Shown piece after piece: positions 16,588 through 23,598 of a stretch of DNA of 23,598 nt. Source of the DNA: Deltaproteobacteria bacterium (GTDB lineage: Bacteria > Desulfobacterota > Desulfobacteria > Desulfobacterales > Desulfatirhabdiaceae); the NCBI GenBank assembly GCA_021778975.1, contig JAJYBO010000014.1:1-23598 (forward strand), given 5' to 3'. The first letter of the stretch is position 1; every line of letters begins with the position of its first letter. A model generated the notes under the pieces. It did no database searches and had not been told where the DNA came from. It saw nothing but the letters and a program-made list of their open reading frames with translations. The position numbers and the translations under genes are program-made.

Positions 16588-17004
16588 TTACGGTATTGGA
16601 AGCAAAACCCGTTTTCCTTCCCAATCACGGTTTCCTTTGTCGGGCATCAAAAAGCCATTACTCGGATGAAAAATCCCAAAAGCCAGCGAAATCGCTTTGT
16701 TGGGCAGGGGTTGTTCAAAAGTTACGGAACCATAACGCCATTTTCGATTATCGAGTGGGGGATAATACTTATCCAGGGGTACACTTAGATTGCGCAAAAT
16801 CTTTCCGGATTGATCAATTAGATGAAAAAACATAGACCGCTGATTGTTTGCATCTTCATGACGCAATTCCTCCCACCATATTTCTACTTTGAGGCTTTTG
16901 TCCACACGGCGAAGCGACAAAGCATGTAATACATAAATCCCACCGAAATTGATTTCTTTCACCGCCAAATTCTTTGCGTAATCAGTTACAGCCGCCTCAT
17001 TCCA
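16588..17004 (-). pseudogene. Beta-sandwich C-terminal domain cut off from the GT-C-like protein by an in-frame TGA
   Basis: Directly after the TGA of the 591-aa gene, the same frame stays open for another 138 codons (starting WNEAAVTDYAKN...) to a stop at 16588. The frame has no ATG near its beginning; only TTG (16968) and GTG (16962) are available, without a convincing Shine-Dalgarno. The product resembles the C-terminal domain of the acyltransferase at 22568-23598: INFGG against IQFGN, VEIWWEE against LQLIWES, FFHLIDQSGKIL against AVHFLDTGGRIL, PDKGNRDW against PDRGERDW, and a final ...LP. Such domains are, to my knowledge, common after the membrane part of PMT/ArnT-like proteins. The simplest reading is one longer ancestral protein split by a nonsense change. 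Reinitiation as a separate polypeptide or a sequencing error remain possible. Confidence 0.75.
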
Positions 17005-18780
17005 TCAACGCTGCTGCGAATTTGCTGCAATAAACTCAGGACGCCAGGAGTGCGACGCCACAAATGATTCAACTGCATTTTTAAACGTTTTTCTATCAAC
17101 AATTTCAAGCAGCCGCAATACCCTGCCATCTGACACCGCTTTCACACCGGCATTTTCGTTCAATCCACAAAGCCACGCCTGAAAAACGATAGATTCTGAT
17201 TCATATGTATCAATCGGCCGACTCAAAAGTTTTTCGGCTTGCCCGCCTAAATCTTTTCTAATAAGAATAAAATCAGTATCCACAAGCTGTTCCGTCCTGA
17301 CCGCAAAACCATCCACCCAATCTACACTTGAAACTGTTTTAAAAACGGGAAGGCCTGGCTTTATCATTCCATTATACGAACCAACAGTTACAAAAACATC
17401 AGGTAGCGTGCCTAAAAAAAATGAATAAAGATTCGCACTCCGATTCCGTCTTCTCAATTCATTTAGAAAAGTATAAGCCTGATGCACTTCTTCCCGATCC
17501 TGTCCAACAGAGACATTCACACAGCTAAAGCTCTGCCATTGAACTGATGGATATTTCAGCGTCAGCAGTATTCCAATATTGAGCGCTGGCAAAAAACATA
17601 GGAGCAATTCTGCCAGACGAATCCAACGGTGGCTGTGCTGCAGAATCTGAATTGACATCGGAACCATACAAATTGCTCCCATCAGAAAAAATGGATAGAA
17701 GTACCTGATCTGGTTTCCACCAGCCTGCACCACCAGCCAATACCAGATGCCCAAACCCCAGATGACAGGAGCACTCAGCAACAGCCCCAGTATTTTTGCC
17801 GACAAAGGGTTGTTTCTATCCTTGGAACTGAAGCCATAACCAATAGTTAACACCCAAGTACCAAGAGCCCACAAAACAAATGCGATGCCAGCGCTGTGAC
17901 ATAAAAAAAAGAAAATTTGAGATGGTGGAACTTTCAGCACATCTCCCATTATTTTCAATGCCTGTTTGGCATATGCAAAGTTTTGTGTTGAAAAATAATT
18001 TGAAAAAAAACAGAGGAGAACAACACCGGAAAAAATCAGAAACGTTTGAATTCCACCAATGATCACATAGCGATACAGATTCGAGTTGGATTCTTGATGT
18101 TGCTTTGCCCACAACCATTCTACAATAACAACGACCGACCCAGTTGCTGTCAGAAGAGCCATAACCATAAGGCCAGAGGGTTTAATCAACAGTGTAAAGG
18201 AACCGCAGAATGCTCCCCACATCAGCCACGCTAAAGACCTCACCTTCAGGCTTTTTACAAATCCTGCAGCCGCCAGTGCGGCAATGCCGGCCTGAAAGTT
18301 ATCAACCAGGCCCCAGCACGATGGTGACGGGTTAATTTCATTGTAATCAAAATTGTAAAACATCGGAATAGCAGAAAAGAGAATAGCCAAAGCCGCAATG
18401 CTCCACCCCTCTGTGTGAGTCTTGGGCAACCCTGCTGCCATGTAAACAGCCAAAACAATGCACAATATCGGGAAAAAAACAGACCGAAAATGAAACCCCT
18501 TATAATCGGATGAGAACCCAAATGGATAAGACATCAGAATGGTTCCAGGTGGCCGCGACGTTGGCTCAATATTCAGGGGATTAAACAGTTTCCCCTGATC
18601 CACAGCCTTCCAGAAATTCATGGCTTTCTGCATATATGACAAAGAATCGTATAGCGGTGGTTGAACACTTTGAACAGTATGTTTCCATATCATCGCGCCA
18701 AGAAAGATCAGCCATAGAATAACGATGATATGCGGAATCATTGCCTTGTATTGCAAAGGACATTCAGTCGAATTTTTCAT
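17005..18780 (-). CDS. Polytopic GT-C-like membrane glycosyltransferase, probably truncated by a nonsense codon
   Basis: A 591-aa inner-membrane protein with a first helix at about 14-30, then a periplasmic loop with PPLYDSLSY (D45), placed as in the acidic loop motif of GT-C enzymes (PMT, ArnT). Roughly ten more hydrophobic stretches follow to about residue 410 (for example VVIVEWLW, FLIFSGVVLLCFF, NIGILLTLKY). The remainder is a soluble periplasmic part (CVNVSVGQDREEVHQAYTFL...). GT-C enzymes use polyprenyl-phosphate sugars, which the GT2 half of the neighbouring fusion protein could supply. The ATG at 18780 overlaps the TGA of a methyltransferase remnant. The reading frame continues past the terminal TGA (CGT TGA TGG) into a matching domain, so the full-length form was probably about 730 aa. 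I do not recognise a named family. Confidence 0.72.
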   Translation of the reverse strand: MKNSTECPLQYKAMIPHIIVILWLIFLGAMIWKHTVQSVQPPLYDSLSYMQKAMNFWKAVDQGKLFNPLNIEPTSRPPGTILMSYPFGFSSDYKGFHFRSVFFPILCIVLAVYMAAGLPKTHTEGWSIAALAILFSAIPMFYNFDYNEINPSPSCWGLVDNFQAGIAALAAAGFVKSLKVRSLAWLMWGAFCGSFTLLIKPSGLMVMALLTATGSVVVIVEWLWAKQHQESNSNLYRYVIIGGIQTFLIFSGVVLLCFFSNYFSTQNFAYAKQALKIMGDVLKVPPSQIFFFLCHSAGIAFVLWALGTWVLTIGYGFSSKDRNNPLSAKILGLLLSAPVIWGLGIWYWLVVQAGGNQIRYFYPFFLMGAICMVPMSIQILQHSHRWIRLAELLLCFLPALNIGILLTLKYPSVQWQSFSCVNVSVGQDREEVHQAYTFLNELRRRNRSANLYSFFLGTLPDVFVTVGSYNGMIKPGLPVFKTVSSVDWVDGFAVRTEQLVDTDFILIRKDLGGQAEKLLSRPIDTYESESIVFQAWLCGLNENAGVKAVSDGRVLRLLEIVDRKTFKNAVESFVASHSWRPEFIAANSQQR

Positions 18781-18917
18781 TGTTTTTCCAGCAGCAACAA
18801 GACCGTCTGAAGGCCATAAGCCTCATGAGTTATCGAGTTGATTCGAAATAAATATATCTTATCAAAGATTGATGGTTTCATAAAAAATTCAAATTTGAAT
18901 TTCAGTTTATTATAAAT
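18777..18917 (-). pseudogene. 3' remnant of a SAM methyltransferase gene
   Basis: The minus strand ends with codons for HEAYGLQTVLLLLEKQ and a TGA that overlaps the ATG of the 591-aa gene (ATGA). The intact methyltransferase at 21523-22539 ends LEAYGLQTALLLEKI. The DNA is also similar, for example TGAAGGCCATAAGCCT (plus 18808-18823) against TGAAGGCCATAGGCTT. Resemblance continues weakly upstream (FRINSITHEAY against FTIKSINLEAY). The frame runs only 46 sense codons before a TGA, so most of the gene is missing, including the SAM-binding domain. The overlap with the next start shows that the two genes once formed a coupled pair. Confidence 0.75.
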
Positions 18918-19182
18918 TCAATGTGTTATAGCCAAAAAACAGATGAAGATCGGCTTTTTTACGAACTTATCAAGAATAGTTTCATTGTGGTAATTCATCC
19001 TGCAGTATAAAGCTAATGGTTTTCATTGAACAGTCATAATTGCGTTTTTTAACCCCCTTCAGCCATCCCCCACTGGGAGGGATGAAGCAAAAAAGAACCG
19101 CAGATTATAGCAGTGAACCATGGGGTATATGGAAGCAATGACTTTTCATCTAACGTGCAGTAGATTCTATAATAGTTATTGC
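18918..19182. other. AT-rich stretch without a gene
   Basis: No frame here has recognisable protein character, and both ends abut gene remnants. The only structured element is a GC-rich hairpin at 19064-19084, listed separately. This is probably a rearrangement scar between the methyltransferase remnant and the GT-C remnant. Confidence 0.5.
19064..19084. repeat. GC-rich hairpin in an AT-rich scar
   Basis: CATCCC (19064-19069) pairs with GGGATG (19079-19084) across a 9-nt loop that itself contains a CCA...TGG pairing. Flanking CTT and AAG allow some outward extension with a bulge. On the minus strand it is followed by GGGGGTTAAAAAACG. It could be a terminator relic or a small palindromic repeat of the REP/MITE-end type; a single copy cannot decide. 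Confidence 0.4.
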
Positions 19183-19375
19183 TCATTTTGCCGATTGGAT
19201 CACTGCCACATCAAAGACAGGCATAAAGCCCTCGTGAATAATTATTGCTTTGATGACTATATCGCCAAGTCTGCCCGACGTCCCATGAGTGCAAGGCACT
19301 CCCCAGATCAGTGGACAGTATCAAGTATCCACTATTCAGTCAACAGGTTGATTTTGTTCCAGTCTTATTGATAAT
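19183..19375 (-). pseudogene. Decayed 3' end of a GT-C-like membrane protein gene (inverted paralogue of 19872-21389)
   Basis: The minus strand encodes LIWGVPCTHGTSGRLGD, then IVIKAII..EGFMPVFDV and a stop at 19183-19185. The intact plus-strand gene ends with LAWGVPCTHGTSSKPGD, IVINAKP..EGFMPAFKV. The DNA match is plain: GGGAGTGCCTTGCACTCATG (complement of 19284-19303) against GGGAGTACCTTGCACGCATG (21278-21297). Further upstream the remnant carries an in-frame TAG where the paralogue reads CAGTGGTGG, and a loss of about four bases near TGAATATTATTGTCC. Only about 190 nt of homology can be followed. It is non-functional and runs opposite to its intact relative. Confidence 0.8.
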
Positions 19376-19715
19376 TTATTTTACACAGTTGAATGAAAAT
19401 CTGGACAAATCTCCGGAAATGGTGTATAGATGGGCTCAATCTTGACCTGTGTCCCACACATAAGCCGTAGATATTCCCGTGGATATCAGGCAAGTCATTG
19501 TTCGACCCGTTCACCAACACATTCACTAATAGTCGCCTCATGTTCTGCTTTACCGCCAACAATTTCTTTATTAGGAACGGAATCGAAAAGAAGCGATTTT
19601 AATAGCTTACTCATAGATGCTGTTCCACTCTTTTTCCGACCACGGCGTTTTACCCCCTCCCCGGAAAAGTTGAGTAAGGATCGCGGAAACCCCATAGTTT
19701 GCTGTCCAGATTCAA

Positions 19716-19742
19716 TTGACACACTTTTCATTATCATATACT
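19716..19742 (+). promoter_or_regulatory. Promoter candidate for the 505-aa membrane protein
   Basis: TTGACA (19716-19721) is followed by TATACT (19737-19742; 5 of 6 consensus). The 15-nt spacer is shorter than the ideal 17, which lowers confidence. Transcription from here would give a leader of about 120 nt that includes the hairpin at 19778-19799. Confidence 0.4.
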
Positions 19743-19777
19743 TTTATAAAAGGAAGTTCCTATCAATTTTGTCGGAG

Positions 19778-19799
19778 GGAAGCCATATTACTGGCTTTC
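19778..19799 (+). terminator. Hairpin with short T tract in the leader of the membrane protein gene
   Basis: GGAAGCCA and TGGCTTTC pair (eight pairs including one G-U) across the 6-nt loop TATTAC, followed by TTTTAT. It resembles a modest Rho-independent terminator on the plus strand. Because it lies between the promoter candidate and the ATG at 19872, it could act as a leader attenuator or be the end of an older, now lost transcript. Confidence 0.35.
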
Positions 19800-19871
19800 T
19801 TTTATCTCGAAACCCTGACCACCATGATCGGCGTGTTGGAGTAAAAAGACACCTCAACTTAACAAAAATAA

Positions 19872-21389
19872 ATGAATGTGAAGATGCACTGTGTGAAAAT
19901 GATCGAACAGGCTAAAAGACTGAGATGGATATTCGTCTTTCTCTTCGTTGTCATGGCCTACCTATTTGCTGAAACGCGATACCCGGCGCTCAACTACGAC
20001 GATAGCTACCACATGGGAGGCTATTTCCCTCTTATAGCACCTTATCATTTTATCAATCGCATTCATTTTTTATTTTGCCAGTACAACCCGATGAACAATG
20101 AGTTTCGTACATATGGCCTGGCCAGGGCCATTTATTTCTGGCTATATCAACTATTAGGCACCAATCTCAGTTATTACTATTGGATTATGGGAGCCATGGC
20201 AAGCTTGGCGGCTTTATTTACTGCTATTGCGGCAAAATCAGTGACCAACAGCCGCGCCACTGCTATTGCCATTGCAGGCTGCTGCCTACTTGGACCATTT
20301 GCCTTGTTTCAGACATTCTGGCACGCCGCTTACATACTCTTGCCTCAAATGTTTATCGCAGCATATCTCGCTCTGCATACCAGTTGCACCACTGGCCGCA
20401 AAAGACAAATTTTGGGTGGGTTGATGTGTGTTCTTGTCACTATGACTGGCGATGTGGCGACAACGATTTTACTGGCCGCTATCGCCATCCTGGCCATTTT
20501 TGCCGTAAAAACCGACGACAAAGCGAAGCTGCGCAACTTGCTGGTTGAATTCTCGATTGTCGTTGCAGTCCTTGGCGTTCTGTACCTATTCTATAGACTT
20601 TTTATATACAACCCTTATTTGGCAAACAGATTCGGAGTCGAAAAGCCGGTCTCATTCTCATCTGTCATAGATGCACTCTGCGGCTTCAACTTAATGGTTT
20701 TCAATATGCTCACCAGCAGCAATGCAATCAATGTCATACGAAGTGGGGTACACGTTGACTACTCCATTATCATTTTCATATCGCTGGCAATAATCATTGC
20801 AGTCATAGCGATTGTTCGCTCCAGGGAACAATCGAATGGCTGCTCTCTCCGCCCCGCTCTTTTTTTAATCGCACTTTATATTGCATCGTTTACCGTCTAT
20901 GTTGTTGTTGCATCAGAAGCGGGGGGCAATCGCTATCCGTACCGATACATTCAGGTATCCGGTTTCCTCATTCTTATAGCGGGCTGTCTGGGCGCGGCAT
21001 CGGTTGGCCCAAAAATTCGGAAAATTACTCTCGTGTTGCTCGTTTGTCTTTCAGGAGCTGGCGGCATTCTCACGTTTGGGGTGAAGGTCCCGACTGTTGA
21101 AACTGCGCACGAGTTCCTGAGAACGGAAATCAACACAGCCAAAACTCATGGTGGAACTCGCGTAATTTTCAACACCCCGCCCACCGCCATTGGTTTCATC
21201 AACCCATACGGTCTGGAACCTGCAGCGTCTGCTTTGACTCAGTGGTGGATAACTGAATATTATTGTCCGCTTGCTTGGGGAGTACCTTGCACGCATGGGA
21301 CGTCGAGCAAACCGGGCGACATCGTCATCAATGCAAAACCAGCCCTTGAGGGTTTTATGCCTGCTTTTAAGGTTGAACTCGTGAAATAA
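19872..21389 (+). CDS. Polytopic GT-C-like membrane protein, probable glycosyltransferase
   Basis: A 505-aa inner-membrane protein. The first helix (about 18-33) is followed by a periplasmic loop with LNYDDSYHMGG (D43, D44), the position and character of the catalytic acidic motif in GT-C transferases. Around nine or ten further hydrophobic helices extend to about residue 415, for example IMGAMASLAALFTAIA, IVVAVLGVLYLFYRLF and IIFISLAIIIAVIAIV. The last ~90 residues are soluble and periplasmic, ending WGVPCTHGTSSKPGDIVI and EGFMPAFKVELVK. ATG at 19872 has no clear Shine-Dalgarno; Met5 and Met10 are alternative starts. It is the only plus-strand gene of this patch and converges with the methyltransferase at 21523. 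A decayed inverted copy of its 3' end lies at 19183-19375. The GT-C role is inferred from topology and the DD loop; no named family is recognised. Confidence 0.75.
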   Translation: MNVKMHCVKMIEQAKRLRWIFVFLFVVMAYLFAETRYPALNYDDSYHMGGYFPLIAPYHFINRIHFLFCQYNPMNNEFRTYGLARAIYFWLYQLLGTNLSYYYWIMGAMASLAALFTAIAAKSVTNSRATAIAIAGCCLLGPFALFQTFWHAAYILLPQMFIAAYLALHTSCTTGRKRQILGGLMCVLVTMTGDVATTILLAAIAILAIFAVKTDDKAKLRNLLVEFSIVVAVLGVLYLFYRLFIYNPYLANRFGVEKPVSFSSVIDALCGFNLMVFNMLTSSNAINVIRSGVHVDYSIIIFISLAIIIAVIAIVRSREQSNGCSLRPALFLIALYIASFTVYVVVASEAGGNRYPYRYIQVSGFLILIAGCLGAASVGPKIRKITLVLLVCLSGAGGILTFGVKVPTVETAHEFLRTEINTAKTHGGTRVIFNTPPTAIGFINPYGLEPAASALTQWWITEYYCPLAWGVPCTHGTSSKPGDIVINAKPALEGFMPAFKVELVK

Positions 21390-21522
21390 CGGCATGTTAC
21401 TTAATTAAATACTTTTTAATCTGCGATACGATAAAAAACAATTAATACAGCATGATAATGCATAAGTTCGGGCAGAGCATCTTAGGCATATTGCTCAGAA
21501 GTCATTTTATTTTTGACAGAAT

Positions 21523-22539
21523 TTATATTTTTTCAAGGAGCAACGCCGTTTGAAGGCCATAGGCTTCCAGGTTTATCGATTTGATAGTGAACATAACCTG
21601 CAATTTCTTTTTCAGATAATCTATATCATAAAAAATCATTGCACCTTTAGGATTTCTCTTGTTATCACTAGAAAACATCGCAAAAGTAAACATATCAAAT
21701 TCTGTCGATAGAATATTTGTTTTTTTATCAACCTTGATGAGTTCCCCGGAGAGGAAAAAACCGGGATTCGTCTCAAAGAGCCTATTTATTGTATTTCTAT
21801 CATGAATGGTGACATATAGCCTGCCGCCTTTTTTAAGAATTCGTCTGAGTTCCAGGAGCCAGAAATCCGCAAGTTCACTGATATGACTGAATACCGATCC
21901 CGCATAGATAAAATCGAAATATCCATCCGGAAATGGCAAATGGGGCTCTGTTGTGGTTGTAAAAAAATGGAATGGCGGGGTCAAATTCTGCTGACACCAG
22001 ATAATATGCTCAGCACAGATGTCCACGCCCCAGAACTCTCCGCTGACAGCCTTATCCGCAAGCCATCTGAGCATCCTTGCAGCAGCGCATCCCAATTCCA
22101 TAACTCTGAAGTCTTTCTGAATAAGAAAATTATCCTGGGAAAGGATTTCCATCATCCTTGACACATGCACTCTGCCGGTTTCAAGAAACCCCTCTTCAGT
22201 TTCAGCATATCCTTCCCATAAATGTTTCGGAGGGATAGGGAGCATAACCGGGTCTCCATAATTATCTATATCGTTATGCTGTTTCGACACAGAGTAAAAA
22301 GACTCTCGACTTTTATAGGGGAAAAATTTACCGCTCAAATGGGTATGCTCTGGAATCAAATTCCACATCATTGAAGGAATACCTTCCAATTTTTCAGAAA
22401 GTTCTGTTATAATTTTACGATTTTCTTCAACTTCTTTTGAAATTATTCTTTGGAATTCGGTATGTTCCGTGAATCCAATAGCAACAATTTTTTTGATAAT
22501 ATTCCGAAAATAATTTTTCATTGGAATTAATCGTCTCAT
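21523..22539 (-). CDS. Class I SAM-dependent methyltransferase with N-terminal helical extension
   Basis: A 338-aa cytoplasmic protein. Residues 1-55 are helical and charged (a KEVEENRKIITELSEKLEG segment, perhaps a short coiled coil). The SAM-binding domain follows: VMELGCAAARMLRWLAD at 146-162 as motif I, FWGVDICAEHIIW near 169-181, and FPDGYFDFIYAGSVFSHI in the motif II/III region. A later LRRILKKGGRLYVTIHDR segment and the terminal LEAYGLQTALLLEKI complete the fold. Substrate unknown; in a glycan locus a sugar or capping role is plausible. The gene starts 28 nt after the acyltransferase stop and is probably cotranscribed with it. Start ATG at 22539 or Met7 at 22521; neither has a strong Shine-Dalgarno. 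It is more AT-rich than the main operon. A 3' remnant of a paralogue lies at 18777-18917. Confidence 0.87.
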   Translation of the reverse strand: MRRLIPMKNYFRNIIKKIVAIGFTEHTEFQRIISKEVEENRKIITELSEKLEGIPSMMWNLIPEHTHLSGKFFPYKSRESFYSVSKQHNDIDNYGDPVMLPIPPKHLWEGYAETEEGFLETGRVHVSRMMEILSQDNFLIQKDFRVMELGCAAARMLRWLADKAVSGEFWGVDICAEHIIWCQQNLTPPFHFFTTTTEPHLPFPDGYFDFIYAGSVFSHISELADFWLLELRRILKKGGRLYVTIHDRNTINRLFETNPGFFLSGELIKVDKKTNILSTEFDMFTFAMFSSDNKRNPKGAMIFYDIDYLKKKLQVMFTIKSINLEAYGLQTALLLEKI

Positions 22540-22567
22540 GAGGGTTTGATATTGAAATTACGACCGG

Positions 22568-23598
22568 TCAGGGTTGCTCAGGCAACGTTATCTTCAGCCG
22601 TTGATTGTTCCAGTCTCTTTCGCCACGATCAGGCGAAAGAATTTCCCGTGTTTCGGTGGAATAAAGTGCGATACCAATAGCAGAAGCACCTGTAAGTTTT
22701 TCCAGGGGGATTACAGTTTCCTCCAGCCAGATGGTATGATTGTGCACCAAAATATGCCCTCTGTTCTGCGGGTAGTCTGCCCCTGACAAAATTCTCCCGC
22801 CAGTATCCAAAAAGTGAACAGCAACCGAGTATTTCAGACGTTCTTCATTCATGCTCTCCCATATTAGTTGCAGCTTGATCCTGCCCGGCATTTTTACAAG
22901 ATTGGCACCCCGGAGCAGAAACTTGTTTCCGAATTGTATGCGCTGATACTTCGCGTCCCAGTTGTCGATAATCTTGGCAGCCATTTTTTGGTCTATCACG
23001 TTCTTAAGCGTTAAAGCGCCAGGAAGATAACTATTTATGAAAATCAAAAGAATTGATAAAGCGCTTACCGTCAGCAGGAGTTGCCGCTTTCTGATGAGCC
23101 AGGAGGATAGAACTTTACCGAATGCACTTATTGAAGAAGTCCCCAATAAAAGGTTTTCATTTCCTACCGGCTGGGAGTTTCTTTTTCTCCGATTGTGTTG
23201 AGACAACCCTAATATGAACTGCCGACATGGACGCTCGATCAGTACCATCAAAACATATGAGCCAAGGAGTAGAACGACCCACAAATAGCCATAGAAAAAC
23301 CAATTCGGCAAGTCCGTGGTGTTTTCGATTCGCCATTGGTAATAACGTATAAGGATCTGGTGCAAGAGAAAGATCGAAAGGCTCATTTCGCCCAAGCCTC
23401 GGAAGAAACCCCAGGATAAGAGATGCGAAATCAACCCTTTTTCCATTGCCATCATAAGAATCAGTACCCCACAGAACCCGCAGGGTAATCCCCCGCAAAC
23501 CAGCCAGCTAATACCACTTATTCCACTCCACGGATAATGAACGATGATTAAATGGGCTATAGAGTTGCTCCATGCCATTACCCCAACAGCCATTATCA
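22568..23598 (-). CDS. Acyltransferase-3 family protein with C-terminal beta-sandwich domain (5' end outside the window)
   Basis: The frame is open to the window edge; the first Met visible (23593) is internal, because the sequence enters in the middle of the membrane domain. Numbering from that Met: LGEMSLSIFLLHQILIRYYQW near 67-87 and VLIERPCRQ near 117-125 match the end of the acyltransferase-3 domain of the plus-strand gene at 12432 (LGEISYSVYLIHTILLRFYQY, FIERPCRR). After a basic linker, a membrane helix at about 172-189 leads to an extracytoplasmic domain (about 212-341) with FGNKFLLRGANL, LIWES, VAVHFLDTGGRI, IGIALYS and PDRGERDWNNQR. This domain matches the segment cut off by the TGA at 17005. 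It probably acylates a glycan at the periplasmic face. The methyltransferase follows 28 nt downstream. Confidence 0.87.
   Translation of the reverse strand, partial: IMAVGVMAWSNSIAHLIIVHYPWSGISGISWLVCGGLPCGFCGVLILMMAMEKGLISHLLSWGFFRGLGEMSLSIFLLHQILIRYYQWRIENTTDLPNWFFYGYLWVVLLLGSYVLMVLIERPCRQFILGLSQHNRRKRNSQPVGNENLLLGTSSISAFGKVLSSWLIRKRQLLLTVSALSILLIFINSYLPGALTLKNVIDQKMAAKIIDNWDAKYQRIQFGNKFLLRGANLVKMPGRIKLQLIWESMNEERLKYSVAVHFLDTGGRILSGADYPQNRGHILVHNHTIWLEETVIPLEKLTGASAIGIALYSTETREILSPDRGERDWNNQRLKITLPEQP

Larger units (their letters stand above)
19376..19871. other. Unassigned stretch upstream of the plus-strand membrane protein
   Basis: About 500 nt with no gene I can identify. A minus-strand frame at 19495-19737 (80 codons, with a basic GVKRRGRKKSG segment) and an overlapping plus-strand frame are both open. 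An alternative minus-strand frame contains a protein-like FRGGGKTPWSEKEWNSIYE, which hints at a frameshifted remnant of unknown origin, possibly of a mobile element. The right part holds a promoter candidate and a hairpin for the downstream gene. Confidence 0.4.

Noticed and set aside
16960..17010. Selenocysteine codon at the TGA of the GT-C-like gene
   Set aside because: No convincing stem-loop follows the TGA at the distance expected of a bacterial SECIS, and the position falls in a linker, not in a redox motif. A nonsense change is simpler.
21475..21496. Weak hairpin GAGCA...TGCTC between convergent genes, considered as a terminator
   Set aside because: Only five base pairs, a long loop and no clean T tract; too weak to call.
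1..23598. CRISPR arrays, tRNA or rRNA genes, toxin-antitoxin or defence genes, complete insertion sequences
   Set aside because: None seen on either strand. Repeats in the window are paralogous gene segments, not regularly spaced arrays.

Overview
The window is a surface-glycan (O-antigen, capsule or exopolysaccharide type) assembly region from a Gram-negative bacterium. The mix of multi-domain GT2/GT4 glycosyltransferases, methyltransferase-GT2 fusions and acyltransferases with periplasmic tails, at moderate GC, resembles clusters in Desulfobacterota. That placement is inferred from style only; no marker gene is present. No flippase, polymerase, ABC exporter or initiating sugar-phosphate transferase is visible, so this is part of a larger locus.

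Region 1 (1-12055, minus strand) is a tightly packed operon read from 12055 towards 1: a 1046-aa triple-domain glycosyltransferase, a small possibly frameshifted ORF, a GT2, a GT4, a GT2, two tandem paralogous GT2s, a GT2-GT4 fusion, an NAD-dependent sugar epimerase, and the first 38 codons of another glycosyltransferase. Many junctions are stop/start overlaps (ATGA, GTGA, TAATG), which implies translational coupling. The expected product is a set of enzymes that extend a branched oligosaccharide on a lipid carrier at the cytoplasmic face.

Region 2 (12056-14231) holds a divergent promoter region with plausible sigma70 promoters on both strands and a perfect 7-bp dyad beside the plus-strand -35 box. 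It is followed by a plus-strand acyltransferase-3 membrane protein with a C-terminal periplasmic domain.

Region 3 (14300-18780, minus strand) holds a SAM methyltransferase, a methyltransferase-GT2 fusion, and a polytopic GT-C-like membrane protein. The beta-sandwich C-terminal domain of the last is cut off by a single in-frame TGA.

Region 4 (18781-23598) is a rearranged accessory patch. About 1.1 kb without an intact gene contains the 3' remnants of two genes, a methyltransferase and a GT-C-like membrane protein. Intact paralogues of both lie next door at 21523-22539 and 19872-21389. The window ends inside a second acyltransferase-3 protein. Its C-terminal beta-sandwich domain matches the one beyond the TGA at 17005.

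The most notable observations are the in-frame TGA with a homologous domain on both sides of the story, the two gene remnants, the catalytically degenerate middle GT2 domain of the 1046-aa protein, and the small ORF at 8736-8918. I see no CRISPR array, tRNA, rRNA, intact insertion sequence or defence system.
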